NCBI GenBank assembly: GCA_963693285.1 | Contig: OY848925.1 | Coordinates: 4,008,932-4,072,931 of the forward strand | DNA: 64,000 nucleotides | Origin: Xestospongia muta | Lineage: Eukaryota > Porifera > Demospongiae > Haplosclerida > Petrosiidae | Direction of reading: 5' to 3' | Shown here: positions 1 to 11,330 of the stretch, in pieces | Layout: each line of letters begins with the position of its first letter | Numbering within the stretch: the first letter of the stretch is position 1 | The notes under the pieces: generated by a model | What the model was told of the DNA's origin: nothing | The model's input: the letters and a program-made list of their open reading frames with translations, nothing else | Database searches by the model: none | Position numbers and translations under genes: made by a program

Positions 1-320
1 ACAAACCCATTGAACCTAATGCATATAATTTATACAAACTATTCAATGACATAACACACTACATTAATTCTTTGTAGCATTAAATTTCAATTTTGTTGCA
101 AATAATACCAAAAGCTACCTAGTCAGATATTTGCCATTGTTTAATTTCTATACAATATTTGGCAAGTTCTTCCAAAAAACAAGTTCCTACCAAAAAGTGA
201 AGAATTTACTCACAGTAACAATTTCTATACTTTTTGGAAGGAAGACATTTATTGCTGTAATTCTTCTGATCTTGTCAGAAACAATATCAATTGTGAATAC
301 GAGATTGATAGTTGAGTATA
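1..320. other. AT-rich intergenic DNA
   Basis: No convincing gene was seen. The open frame across 131-379 mostly has no recognisable content; only its last part, in another frame, overlaps a fibrinogen-like gene start remnant that begins at 321. Confidence 0.4.
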
Positions 321-450
321 ATGACTGCTCTTTGTCTGTTGTTTATCTCTCTTGTTCTCTTATTAACCTGTACTGTTAATTGATTCTCTTATTGTATGGT
401 TAACTGTGATAATAACAGTCATCAATCTTTACTATATCTGCAATATTGTT
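321..450 (+). pseudogene. 5' remnant of a fibrinogen-like secreted protein gene
   Basis: From an ATG at 321 the frame gives a hydrophobic signal-peptide-like stretch ending LLLTCTVN, then a stop, then FSYCMVNCDNN. This parallels the first 25 to 30 codons of the intact gene at 711 (signal peptide, then SSYCMADCDSN). The in-frame stop and the loss of similarity after about 430 show it is a dead 5' fragment. The spacing to 711 suggests a local tandem duplication. Confidence 0.55.
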
Positions 451-710
451 ATGATTGGACAATTGCATAATGTACACTGTTAAGTTGATTATAAAAATTG
501 TTTTTAGGAAACTATAGTGAAGTGAGTGCATTGATGGAATTTGATCAATGAGCTGTGATACTATATTTGTAAGAAAACAGGTTTTGACATACATGGTAGA
601 TCACTTAGTGACAGTCTATTACTCTAGTTTATAGTGTTACTACATACCATGAATAGATAGATCAGTCAAGTCTACAGTGATATCAGTTCTTCTTTGTAGC
701 TATATTTACA

Positions 711-1766
711 ATGTGTTCTATCTGGTCATTTATATTTCTTGTTCTCCTAATAACCTGTTCTGTTGAAGGATCCTCTTATTGTATGGCTGACTGTGATAGT
801 AATGGTCAGAGACAATTTACTAAGTATGAAGAGTTATGTTGTTCTCCCTCAAACAAAGGAGACATTATTCCTATTACTAAAGATGATGGTCGCTTTGGAC
901 TTGTTGTATGTCCAGATACTATACCCAACTGGTGTCCGGCAGTTCATAATTTCACTTCATGCTATGATATACTACAATCAAATCTGTCAAACCCTACTGC
1001 TCCTTCAGGTTATTACAATATAAGATTATCTAATGGTAGTCAGGTTGAAGTGTACTGTGATATGGAGGGTAGTCATTGTGATGGAGAGGGAGGTTGGACA
1101 AGAGTAGCATTTGTTAACATGAGTGAACCTGGTTCATCTTGTCCACCTGGACTAGTACAATATGATAACATCTTTGATACCAGCTTATGTTATATTAAGA
1201 GTGGAACATCTTATTTCATTGGTTGTAACTCTACTTTCTTCTCTACTTATGGTCTCAAGTATACCAAAGTGTGTGGTCAAGTAAGAGGATACCAGTATGG
1301 AACTCCTTTGGCTTTTCATTGTTATATTCAAAGAGGCTGGTTCTGTTTTAAATCTCAAATACAGACAGGGGGAATAACTCTTACCTACAGTAACAATCCT
1401 CGTAAGCATATATGGACTTATGCTGGAGGTCGATATGAACAAGGAACAAGTTTAACTGATTGTCCTTGTAATAATGGCAGTCCATACGTGGGTTTTGTTA
1501 TACCATTTGTTGGTAATGATTACTACTGTGAATCTGGAACTAATAATCCTGATAATTCAGTAGTTTACAATGATCCCCTCTGGGATGGTCAAGATTGTCC
1601 AGGACTTGAGGCTACCTGTTGTACTTCTCCTAAGATGCCATGGTTTGTCAAAACACTAAATGAGACAGTTAATGATGATATTGAGTTGAGTACTTGTGGT
1701 GACAGCAATGGTCAGAGTGTTGGTCTTGGTAATCCTCTTGACCTTGTTGAACTTTACATCAAATAA
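711..1766 (+). CDS. Secreted fibrinogen-like domain protein, intact single-exon ORF
   Basis: The ORF encodes 351 aa. Residues 1 to about 20 form a signal peptide (hydrophobic core after MCSIW, small residues before SSYC), so the product should be secreted. The rest is cysteine-rich with several N-glycosylation motifs (NFT, NLS, NGS, NMS, NST). From about residue 82 it reads SCYDIL, then GYYNI, VYCDMEG and GEGGWTRVAF, the signature of the N-terminal half of fibrinogen C-terminal-like domains (ficolin/tenascin/intelectin type). The C-terminal half is divergent, so carbohydrate or pathogen recognition is only inferred. No intron is needed. Two decayed relatives flank it (321-450 and 2540-3104), so this is the surviving member of a small tandem set. 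A short upstream exon cannot be excluded, but the signal peptide directly after this ATG supports the start. Confidence 0.8.
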   Translation: MCSIWSFIFLVLLITCSVEGSSYCMADCDSNGQRQFTKYEELCCSPSNKGDIIPITKDDGRFGLVVCPDTIPNWCPAVHNFTSCYDILQSNLSNPTAPSGYYNIRLSNGSQVEVYCDMEGSHCDGEGGWTRVAFVNMSEPGSSCPPGLVQYDNIFDTSLCYIKSGTSYFIGCNSTFFSTYGLKYTKVCGQVRGYQYGTPLAFHCYIQRGWFCFKSQIQTGGITLTYSNNPRKHIWTYAGGRYEQGTSLTDCPCNNGSPYVGFVIPFVGNDYYCESGTNNPDNSVVYNDPLWDGQDCPGLEATCCTSPKMPWFVKTLNETVNDDIELSTCGDSNGQSVGLGNPLDLVELYIK

Positions 1767-2539
1767 CTCATTCCTACTACACACACACATATCAGTATAT
1801 TACACTGTAATACATACGTATATATATTATATGTATGTATAAGTAATGTAAGTACATATTACATATAAATTGTATATATGTTATATGTACATTTTATACA
1901 GTTTGTGTAATTGATTTTTAAATTTATCAGAAACAACCTACTTGATTTTTAATTCATATATATTGTTTAGTTTCTATGTGTAACCAACACAGAGAGAGGT
2001 CAATGAAGCAAGAGGTACTGTGTAACACTGATTGCAGATCTGAGCATTAGAGGATTATGGTAACTACACATTGAGGGTTGTTGGATATTCATGTTGTCGA
2101 CACTGATGGGCAGTCTAATGTCAATAGGATCAGAGATGGGTAGAAAGAGTAGAAGCAGGTAACAAAGACTTTGGGAATAGACAAATGATGTTATACAGAA
2201 GGCAAGTCATTGCATGATTGTCACATGACATTTGACAATGATCACCTGACTTTTTAATAGATTGATGGAAAAAGCCAAACATAGAGAGCAGGTAATTAGT
2301 CATGCATCAACTCAAGTCACTGATCAAGTTTTTATGTGTCAAAGAGACCTTAGGAGAACTTTAGAACAGATCCAACAGGATGGAATATGGGAAAAAAATA
2401 AATGGAGGAAAATCATCATGGCCAAACTCATTCTAAGTAAGTTGTAGTTCTGTCTCTTTTAGCCATTTTTATAATGTTACATTTGAATTGTTTAATTTTC
2501 ATGAATAATCCGCACATTTCAAACATTGCACCTACGTCA
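1767..2539. other. Intergenic DNA, AT-rich
   Basis: The stretch holds TATATG/TATGTA-rich low-complexity DNA around 1795-1900 and no supported gene. The short open frame at 2262-2447 has no recognisable content. Confidence 0.4.
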
Positions 2540-3104
2540 CCTACGGTATAAAGAGTTATGTTGTTCCCCTTGAACAAGGGACAGATTATTCCTATTATTA
2601 AAGATGATGGTTGCTCTGGACTTGCTGTATATCCAGATTCTATACCCAAATGGTGTCGTTATAGCTCATGCTACGATATGGATATACTACAGTTAGTATC
2701 CTACTGTTCCGTCAGGTTATTATAATATAAGATTATCTAATGGTAGTCAGGTTTAAGTGTACTGTGATGTGGAGGGTAGTCACTGTGAGGGAGAGGGAGG
2801 TTGGACAAGAGTGGCATTTATTAACATGAGTGAACCTGGTTCATCATGTCCACCTGGACTAGTACAATATGATAACATCTTTAATACCAGCTTGTATTAT
2901 ATTAAGAGTGGAACATCTTATTTCATTGGTTGTAACTCTACTTTCTTCTCTACTTATGGTCTCAACTACACCAAACTGTGTGATCAAGTAAGAGGATATC
3001 AGTATGGACTACCTTTTGCTTTTATTTGTTATAGTGAGAACAATAAATGTTTTGAAGCTATGGATTTACAAGGAGTGACTAGTTGTCCTCAGAATAAGAC
3101 ATAG
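2540..3104 (+). pseudogene. Decayed fibrinogen-like protein gene, second copy
   Basis: Similarity to the 711-1766 gene starts near KELCCSP and continues through GYYNIRLSNG, GEGGWTRVAF, SCPPGLVQYDN and SYFIGCNSTFF. The 5' part has stops and frame changes, including a TAA in place of the codon after SNGSQV at about 2755. There is no signal peptide. The frame open from 2757 ends at 3104, about 140 residues short of the C-terminus of the intact relative. It is best read as a 5'- and 3'-truncated pseudogene from tandem duplication. Confidence 0.7.
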
Positions 3105-3319
3105 TCAGTAGTTTCAAAACATGATCAATAGTCACACTCATTATCATTACATACAAAAGATAAAATAAAATAATGAAATGACAATATGGACCTAGTTCTT
3201 GATTTAATCCAATAGACAGTGCTCATATAGAAAGACCTACATTTATTTTATATGATATTGAAGTGTGTCTGTTTTATGTTCAAGAGATAGACTATTCACT
3301 TGTTCAAGATCATCAACAA

Positions 3320-3765
3320 CTTTCATTTATTTATTTATTGACAACATGAATGTCCAATAGCCACTGCTAGTTTAAAGGGCACAAACAGAATAGCACAATA
3401 ATAAATAAAACAAAATTAAGGTTTTAAAGTACAGGATATGGTATCATTAATAACACAGAGTTAAAGTAAGTGACTGATAGTACATGATAGGTTTTAGTGT
3501 GATAAGTGATGGTGAGTTGATGGTTAGTAAAGAAGCATATTTACTTTAGATTTAAAAGTGATTAGAGCTGAGCTAGATTTTACATGATAAGGAAGTGAAT
3601 TCCACACAGAGAGGGAACAGAAAGGCCAAATGAGTTTTGTGAAGCAGATGAGTGAGAAAAAGGGATGGTAAAGGTGAGAGGATCAAAGTGATGAGAAGCA
3701 TAACTTGGCAAAGGTTTGCAAATGAAAATATTGGAAGAAAAATAGAGGAGGTTGATCGTGTACAT
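3320..3765 (-). mobile_element. 3' end of a non-LTR retrotransposon (CR1/L2/Jockey-like fragment)
   Basis: On the minus strand the sequence reads SVPSL and, one frame over, VWNSLP followed by SSSALITFKSKV and a stop. This is the usual C-terminal end of non-LTR reverse transcriptase ORFs. Downstream on the same strand is a short 3' UTR ending in AATAAATAAATAAAT, the microsatellite-like tail typical of these elements. At least one frameshift separates the two parts. It abuts a Copia gag fragment at about 3765, so one element probably landed in the other. Confidence 0.55.
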
Positions 3766-4426
3766 TCAGGACAGTTCCTCGGGATATGTTCAAATCTCAG
3801 ACAGCCATAACATTTGGGACCCTTCGATTGTGTCTTGTGTCTCGCAGCTAATGCTCCAACACTTCCTGACTCACTTGACACTTGTCGGTCCTTAAGCTTC
3901 CTCTCTTCATGCATCAGTCTCTTGATCACAGTCTCCATCTCTGGAACAGTAGAGTTTGATTCCAACGCAGTCACCAACGTATTGAACGATTCTGGCAAGC
4001 TGGCAAGTAAATAGACAACCCTCTCTTCATCTGTGATTGCATCACAAACAATTAACAACTCGTTAAACGTCTCCAGCATTGTCTTGACATGATCCAGTAC
4101 TGATTCACCATCTTTCAATCGTAAGGAATGTAGTTTACGTCTCAAGTTCAATCGATTGACCCACGACTTCTTCTGGAACTGTTCTTCCTAAGTATAACAA
4201 AGACGGATCAACTGAAAGTACAGCAGTGGCCAACGCTTTGTCTCGCCTCACAGCATAGTGTTCCAACTCCTTTGGATCAGCATCACTAACAGGAGCCTTT
4301 TCGATCAGTACCACTCACGATTCCCCACACTCCGTCCTTCTTGAGTGCCATCGTATACTGCACTTTCCATGTTGCATAGTTAGGTCCTTTTAATGGAACA
4401 ATCAAGACTAGCTTCAATTCTGTCAT
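3766..4426 (-). mobile_element. Ty1/Copia-type gag fragment with zinc knuckle
   Basis: On the minus strand, from an ATG at 4426, the product starts MTELKLV and continues LKGPNYATWKVQ, the usual start of Copia Gag. A frameshift falls near 4310. It continues through LRLKDGESVLDHV, ITDEERVVYLLASLPESF and an MHEERKLKDR helix. A CCHC zinc knuckle (CYGC, four residues, H, four residues, C) lies at about 3775-3815. No protease, integrase or RT follows and no LTR was seen, so this is a dead fragment. Confidence 0.7.
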
Positions 4427-4671
4427 TCTAACACGTAGCAGGGCAGCCTGGGCTCATAACCTGTTAAAGTCTTTTTAGTAATGACGAATCAGAGAGAGAA
4501 AAAAACAAGATACAAAAAGCAGTCAGATATAACAACTAAAAGGGTTAGAGCTATCTAGTAACCAGAACTTTCTGGAAGAGTCTAAAAAAGAAATAGCATC
4601 TCTAAATGAACATTATGCAATAAATTAATTAATGTCTAATGTAAACAGTCAAAAGTGTCATACTTCAATAC
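4427..4671. other. Short intergenic stretch
   Basis: No supported feature was seen between the Copia fragment and the receptor exon 9 remnant. Confidence 0.3.
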
Positions 4672-5350
4672 TAACTACACCATTACCAGCTGTTATAGTA
4701 TCTCTCTCTGTGGAAGATTATAAATATACTATACACCGTTTTCCTCCAAATGTTTGCATTAGTGATGGACCTATGTCATTCTATTCCATTACAGTCATTA
4801 TTGATGTACTTGTAGGTATTGGAACATACCTTCTGTTTGTTGTCTTTTGGATTATACACAAGGTAAAAATATTTTTAATAAACATTACAAAGTTGTTATG
4901 ATTATTTTAGAAATCTATTTTCCAATCAAATTCTAATAAAAATAACAGACAACTGAGTACAGCTGAGAAAAAATACTTGTTGCAATATGTTTATTTATAG
5001 TCTTTGCTGTATTTACTTTAGTACACAGTGCTATTGTTATAGCTAAATCTGACAAATTTATTGTTGCAATGAAATATTATCTCAAATATGAATCTATATG
5101 ATATATTGTTGGAAAATGTAAAAGATCAAGTTTAATCAGCACTACATTCCATTTATAAGTGCAATATCATGTACTTTTATTGGACTAGTTCCACTTGGTG
5201 TTCTCAACCTAGTGCTGAAGTGGAGATTTTTAAAGAGATATCAATGAAGTCATTTCTGACTGAACAAAACGTAGACAAAAAGCATTACAATGATCCAAAT
5301 TTTGCCAATACATGTTTATACAGTCCAATAGTTCACTCTTTTCATTTAAG
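4672..5350 (+). pseudogene. 3' fragment (exons 9-10) of a Frizzled-like receptor
   Basis: Exon 9 remains readable from about 4672 to 4862 (PLPAVIVSLSVEDYKYTIH through FVVFWIIHK) and is followed by a GT donor. Exon 10 starts after the AG at 4910 with KSIFQSN, but a one-base loss in the lysine run after STAEK shifts the frame and further stops follow (YESI, stop). There are no exons 1-8. A closely similar decayed 3' end sits at 50251-51330, upstream of receptor H in the same arrangement, so both belong to a duplicated block. Confidence 0.75.
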
Positions 5351-5369
5351 TCTTTGCAGTCAATAATAA

Positions 5370-5760
5370 GTCAATTCCAAGTTAGCAGAGACGTTTGACA
5401 CTTTCAGACAAATGTTTGGCCTATCCATTCATTATCTTTTAATAAACACATCATCTTTCTACTGAAAGTCCTTCATTTGGATTGATTGTGCCGCTGTGAC
5501 TGTCAGACATAGGAAAGGTATGGAAAATAGAATAAGTGGTCTAGTTTTTCCTAGCTGACCATATAACTCTCGAAATATATAAAGCCCTTCCTCTGAGTAA
5601 ACATAAATTAACATTATTAATATCTGAAAATTTCACTAAACAATGAACTTCATCAAGGGCAGTAGCAACAATTTTTTCAGCAAATAAACTCAGTAATATC
5701 CTCCAAGAAGACATTCTGAATTGGAATATAGTATATTGGGGAGATATCACATATGCATCA
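5370..5760 (-). pseudogene. RecQ-like helicase remnant
   Basis: The minus-strand frame 5541-5750 reads SSWRILLSLFAEKIVATALDE then VHC, matching the region around Walker B (DEAH-C) of RecQ-family helicases. On the same strand, after a gap and frame change (about 5490-5530), IPFLCLTVTAA resembles motif III (ALTATA). Motif I was not found. Similar remnants lie upstream of receptors E (about 31200-31330) and H (about 51420-51790), so it travelled with the receptor duplications. The family name is inferred from short motifs. Confidence 0.5.
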
Positions 5761-6038
5761 GTAACATCATTTCAATTTACTGCTTTGTATTGATATTCTA
5801 TTAGTACAAGCTAGCAATGATAAACTAACAAATACAACTGATGAACACTCATCACAAGATATTGGGTGGATTCTCAAATATTGAGAACTTGAGAGAGATT
5901 TGTCATATCAAGTTGACAAAGAAATAAAATAAAGTTTCCTCATTAAACGTTTATGTTGACCTTTCTCTGTGTTGCCCTTAAAATAATTACGAGTAAATAA
6001 ATTGAATTGCCACTGAAGAGTGAGCCTTGTTCGGCTCT

Positions 6039-6150
6039 AAAAGAAGGAGGGGCTAGCTCACTAGACTAATTGGTGGACAGCAAACTTGATTTAAATTAAT
6101 TCATTTTAAAAAGATAATTGTTTTACGGGTTAAGACGTCTGTATAGAATC
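6039..6150 (+). promoter_or_regulatory. Conserved upstream block of receptor A
   Basis: The last 110 bases before the ATG are conserved with those of H (54577-54688) and more loosely with E and F. Shared words are AGGGGCTAGCTCACTAGA, a run near AAGATAAT, and TTACGGGTTAAGACGTCTGTATAGAATC just before the ATG. No TATA box is obvious. A core promoter or 5' UTR role is inferred from conservation among paralogues only. Confidence 0.4.
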
Positions 6151-8966
6151 ATGGCTTGTGATTGCAAAACTCGAAGAAATTTATCTATGAATGTTACTGA
6201 GATCACTGTTCTGGTTATTGCTCTATGTATTATAGTGGCTCTCTTCTCCTTACCAATTGTGTTTTACTACGTTTCTGTAAGTATATATATATTTAAAATT
6301 GTTATATTAACACACACACATAATACTTGTGTGAATTGGTGATATATTTGATATCTACTATCTTGTCATATACTCTTTTAGGAGTATACTAATTTTTTAG
6401 CTGCTTCTCCTGTAAGTATATGTAATCAACTTGTATGTTTCAATATTTTATTTTATATTATATAAAATAGTGGGAAATGTTTATTTGACCTTTAGGACTC
6501 ATCCTATAACAACAATTTGCTATTAAACACTACCAATAGCAACATTACAGGTGGACAGAACCTTTTCAAAAATGGTTGTACTGCTCTATCAACAACTTGG
6601 AATAAACTTGATATGAACATAACACCTACATATTGTGATACCAATCCATATATTGGTACAATATGTAGGGACTTTCTCTCTGCATGGCATTTGTGTACAA
6701 TAGAGGATGGAGACATTGTCATATACAGTAATGAATCAAAAGAAGCTCAGACACAACATGAAATTGATTTACTTACATTGGATTCATTATTAGGTTAATT
6801 GCTGAATTAATACAATTATGTATGGTTTCTATTATAATTGTTTATAGTGTACTACAAAGAATGTCAACAAGTTGCTATTCCATTTCTCTGTCAATATTAT
6901 TTCCCACTTTATGACTGTCCTAATGGAGACATATATACAGCATCAAGAGAAAACTGTATTGACATTAGTACTGGTATATGTGCTTTACAATGGAATTACG
7001 CTATTAATAATGGGTATGGGGACAGATTGCCTAATTGTCAAAAGTTACCATCTCGTGAGTATGAACCATAAATTTACATAATTCAACACTTATAAATTAT
7101 AAGCAGTGATTATATGATCATGACTAGCAACTTACAAATTTCATCTATTTAACTGGCATTCCATATTGAATATTAACTTACTTATTATGGGTTTAGGTGT
7201 AAGAAACAGTATGCTAAACCATAAACTCTATGAATATAAAATTAAGAGTCACCTGTTTTCCCTAATATTCTTTTAAGTATTCTACAGAATAACCCTTAAT
7301 CCTCAAGAAGTTTTAAAACAATATCTCAACAAAGTATATTTGTATATACGTATATGTTGGTTTTGTCATTTCATTTGTTAAATACTCTCATTTGTAACAA
7401 TTAGCGAATGGTCATTTCAATTTAAATACATGATATGTGTATTTTATATACTAGCACACATATAAATGAAAATGTAATTGTTGGATTACATTTATGTCTC
7501 TTAATTTATTGCAGATACTATAAATGGTTCTTTTATATATAAATCCTTCAATTCTACTCTTCAAAATATAACATGTAGAGAAGATTTTATTAAAATCAAC
7601 AATACTTGTCAACCTCGATGTGATAGATTTGAACAAGGCACTCATACTGGAAGTCAACTTTTGATATACTCAGAATTAATAGCATCATGTGTTGCTTTGT
7701 TACTTTGTATACTAATTGTGACAATATCAATCAAAGATTACAAAACAATGTGAGTTTATTACAAGTGATTTAATGTGATTATGAAACATTTTGTTAGGTT
7801 TTCATTTCCGTCTATTTTGTTAATATTTTTAATTGTTGACTGTTCAATAATAGGTATGCTTATAATAAAGACAAATGAGAAAGTTATTTTTTACATAGCA
7901 CTCTTGGTCATCATCATTTCTATTGACAGAAATGGTTTACTCTGCAGTTCGACAAGTCTTATTGACAGTCTCAATAATCCAACATTATTTTGTACACTAT
8001 CAGGTTTAATGATATTATTTCATGTCAGAAATATTTATAATTGCTTCACATAGGAGTAGTTTTTCATTATACTAGTGTCAATATGGTATTAATGTGGTTC
8101 TTTCATGTCACTACATTCTTTTATAAAGTTATCTTTCCCTTTCATGCCAATCGAATGGAAAAATTAGGACGAAACAAATACATTTTAGCTGTGATGATGT
8201 TTTTTGGTATGTCAAAGTTTATAAATAATGAATTATTATTAATTTCACAGGTTTAGTTATACCATTACCAGCTGTTATAGTGTCTCTCTCTGTGGAAGAT
8301 TATAAATATACTATACACCGTTTTCCTCCAAATGTTTGCATTAGTGATGGACCTATGTGGTTTTATTCTATTACTGTCATTTTTGATGTACTTGCAGGTA
8401 TTGGAACATACTTTCTATTTGTTGTCTTTTGGATTATACACAAGGTAAGCAAATTTTTAATAAATATTACAAACTTATTATGATTATTTTAGAAATCTAT
8501 TTTCCAATCAAACTCTAATAAAAATAACAGACAACTGAGTACAGCTGAGAAGAAAATACTTGTTGCAATATGTTTATTTATAATCTTTGCTGTATTTACT
8601 TTAGTACATACTGCCATTGTTACAGCTAAATCTGACAAATTTATTGCTGCAGTGACAGATTATTTCAAGTGTGAGGCTTTAGGACATGTTCCTGGAAAAT
8701 GCAACAGATCTGAGTTCGAACAATACTACAACCCCTACATCAGTGCAATATCATATACTCTTATAGGACTAGTTCCATTAGGTATTCTCAACTTTGTGTT
8801 AAAGTGGAGGTCCGTAAAAGAAGTAGCAGTGAAATCATTTCATTGGCTTACTACGAAATCTGTTGATATTACAAAAATTTCAAGTTTGTCATCAAGGCAA
8901 AAGAGTGTGAGTGGTGTTGTGAACGTTCAAGCAATATTTCCGTTCAAAATACAGATGCGTGTGTAA
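6151..8966 (+). CDS. Frizzled/Smoothened-like 7TM receptor A, intact, 10 exons
   Basis: Exons: 6151-6276, 6382-6411, 6496-6793, 6848-7054, 7515-7749, 7798-7853, 7899-8003, 8054-8206, 8251-8444, 8493-8966; 625 aa, all GT-AG. Exon 1 gives MACDCKTRRN then a hydrophobic segment (signal anchor or signal peptide). Exons 3-4 carry ten cysteines in Frizzled-CRD order, including FLCQYYFPLYDC, SRENC, TGICALQW and RLPNC. Exon 5 adds a three-cysteine linker (ITCREDF, NTCQPRC) and TM1. Exon 6 opens FSFPS, like the Frizzled SYP segment at TM2. Exons 8-10 supply TM3-TM7, ending in FVLKWRSVKEVAVKSFHWL and a short tail. In Frizzleds the CRD binds Wnt-type lipidated ligands and the tail recruits Dishevelled; whether that holds here is unknown. 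Closest paralogue in the window is H. Confidence 0.85.
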
Positions 8967-9790
8967 TGTATTTTATGTTTAATTTTAAGAATTAAATACA
9001 TATTATAAAGTATTGTTATTGTATCGTTATTGACTTTTGTTTTTACTTTAAATACTTTATTATTACTATTATAAAAACAAATTGTTATGTAGTTAAAAAA
9101 TATAAACATGCTAACACACTTGTCATCAATGTGAACGAATAAGGTGATATTCAGATTAAATCTAAAATTAAAGGGTTTTGTTCACATTATTAGATTACAC
9201 TAAATAGAATTTTGTTTTTACATAATGTACAATGAGATAGTAGACAAGAAAGTATCTATCTTAATTATGCTTGGGACCTAACTTAGAATTACATGTCATA
9301 AATTAATTGTTTTGCATATAATATAAATTATATTAATTTCGAATTTCGAAGTAGGGTGGTTGGGTTAAGAGTGAATATGCCAGAAAAGAGTAGAGTATTT
9401 TGTTAAAGATTATGTAAAAATAAGACCTATATTTACATGAGTTTGTTATAACTAATAATTGTTAACACTTCAACTAGATTATATTTGAAAAAAATTGTCC
9501 TCAATACATTATTTGGAAGTTACTTCACAATGAAGCACTGACTAGAGATACTAAGATTGTATAATAATTACTAGCAGTGTCTGTTAAATACAGTCTGTCT
9601 ATTAATTATCTGCTATCTCAAATTATCACTTTCAAACGGAAGTGATTTTTCATCTCATTGTGTACAATAATCAGTTGATGGGGCCATTCTCATTTTTAGA
9701 TACTTCAATTTTCCTCTCTTCTAAGAGTACTTGATCTTTAATTTCAATCATAATCACTCTATCTGTTGTTCATATATTGTCTAATAAATG

Positions 9791-9791
<1 letters not shown>

Positions 9792-9831
<40 letters not shown>
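9792..9831. repeat. (AT)n microsatellite
   Basis: Uninterrupted AT dinucleotides. Confidence 0.9.
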
Positions 9832-9836
<5 letters not shown>

Positions 9837-10148
9837 CTATATAGACATATAGTGGACCTAACGTTTATGTAGACATAACTGAAACGAATGGTAATAGTAA
9901 TATAGCTATTATTAGTTTGTACAGGTCTATAATGAATACTTTTGTCATGCATGAAATTATGGCTTAGCTGTTACAGCTTCAGAAAGTGCTGATTTGTTAT
10001 ATAATATATTTACTAAATACATTAATTTAAATGTAGATATAGCTATGGATAAACAACAAGCCTTTGTTCATGATCTGACTAAGTTTGGTTTATATTAATA
10101 TATCTACACTTCTGGGTGGGGCAAAGCCTTTTGTTGACACCCACATAC

Positions 10149-10150
10149 AT

Positions 10151-10190
<40 letters not shown>
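10149..10190. repeat. (CA)n-(TA)n compound microsatellite
   Basis: About eleven CA units are followed directly by about ten TA units, ending just before the start codon of pseudogene B. Confidence 0.9.
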
Positions 10191-10205
10191 TGCTTATGTA
10201 GAAAC

Positions 10206-10467
10206 ATGGACTGTGGCTGCAAAACTCGAAATGAGATCACAGTTCTTGTTATTGCTCTATGTATTATAGTATCTCTTTTCTCTTTACCAATTGCGTTTTA
10301 GTACGTTTCTGTAAGTACTACCTTTTATTAAATTGTCTTGTACATCATTTACACACTTACAAACTTATACGTAAATAATTCATTTTAGGATCACGCTAAA
10401 GTTTTTAGCAGCTTCTCCTATATGTGTATACAGTGCAACATGTATATTTCAATGTTATATCTCATAA

Positions 10468-10509
<42 letters not shown>

Positions 10510-10876
10510 GCATTTTATCTTTAGGGTTTGTCTTATAACAACAGGTTGCTGTTAAACAGTAGCAATATCTACATTGCTAATAAACAAAGTCCTTTCAAAA
10601 ATATTTGAACTACTCTATCAATAATTTGGAGTAGTCTTAGTGTAAACATAACACCTACAGAATGTGAAAATAATCCATATATTGGAACAATATATTGTGA
10701 TGTTTTAGTGCATGGTATTTGTGTAAAGTAAAGGATGGAGAGATTGTCCTATACAGTAATGAATCAGAGGAAACTCAAACTCAAAATAATTTACCCAGGT
10801 TAGATTCATTATTAGGTTATACTAAATTAATACAATTATGTATGGTTTCTATTATTATTATTTATAGTGCACTTTT
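10206..10876 (+). pseudogene. Receptor B, truncated pseudogene (exons 1-3)
   Basis: Exon 1 begins at 10206 with MDCGCKTR and lacks the RRNLSMNVT segment. It has an in-frame TAG where other copies have a tyrosine (after LPIAF). The exon 2 remnant (about 10390-10420) has lost its GT donor. Exon 3 (10525-10815) has a TGA in place of a cysteine and a broken frame near the WHLC position. Similarity ends about nine bases into exon 4 at roughly 10876, where unrelated DNA joins. Exons 5-10 are absent. It pairs with pseudogene I (61467 onward) through the A/H block duplication. Confidence 0.8.
10472..10505. repeat. (TA)n microsatellite in intron 2 of pseudogene B
   Basis: Uninterrupted TA dinucleotides. 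Confidence 0.85.
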
Positions 10877-11330
10877 CAACAGCTGATCCTCACTTTAATG
10901 AGACTCCGACTCTTACTCTCAAGACAAGATGTAGCATATCGATTTCAGTTGTACCATTTGATTAATAACAAGATAATGATATATAATTTATAATAATATA
11001 ATAATATAATAATGGAACAGGTACATAATAAATATGATAACAGGACTCAAGTAATTAGATGGAAACGTGGACTTGAGTCACTGTAGGCCAAAGCTCTACT
11101 CATTTCTCTTCAGTTCAAGCTTGATTAGTACTTTATTAAAATGAAATTAAAAATTTTGTAAAATGAATGTTACTTCTTAAAGTAACTTGAAAAGCACTGA
11201 GAAATAGTCCTGGTCCATAATATGGAATATTGCTGTGTATATAGTGCAGTTACTGAAGTCAATAACATGTTAAATGATATTTTACCTTATAAATTGCTTC
11301 ATCAAATCACTTTCATTTCTTGAACAAATG
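10877..11330. other. Junction DNA between receptor B remnant and WD40 pseudogene
   Basis: No coding signal was seen. This marks the breakpoint of the duplicated C block. Confidence 0.35.

Larger units (their letters stand above)
8967..10205. other. Intergenic DNA duplicated downstream of receptor H
   Basis: No gene was seen. The stretch contains an (AT)n run at about 9792-9831. Much of it is paralogous to 59232-61460, for example the segment with TTAACACTTCAACTAGATTA and the GGGTGGGGCAAAGCC motif just upstream of pseudogene B. A (CA)n(TA)n run occupies about 10149-10190. Confidence 0.5.

Noticed and set aside
3814..4014. Plus-strand ORF of 66 aa
   Set aside because: It is the antisense of the Copia gag frame, which has recognisable motifs on the other strand.
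6504..6722. Minus-strand ORFs opposite receptor exons 3 and 5 (also 1185-1442, 7451-7657, 32446-32664, 33784-33990, 57721-57915)
   Set aside because: They recur only because the + strand exons are conserved and have no independent start, domain or splice support.
6872..7081. Second + strand frame over receptor exon 4 (LFHFSVNI...), repeated in every copy
   Set aside because: It is an out-of-frame shadow of the CRD exon, whose cysteine pattern and flanking intron phases fix the true frame.
9792..9831. AT microsatellites as possible origins or regulatory elements
   Set aside because: Simple dinucleotide runs are common in AT-rich DNA and no flanking motif supports a role.
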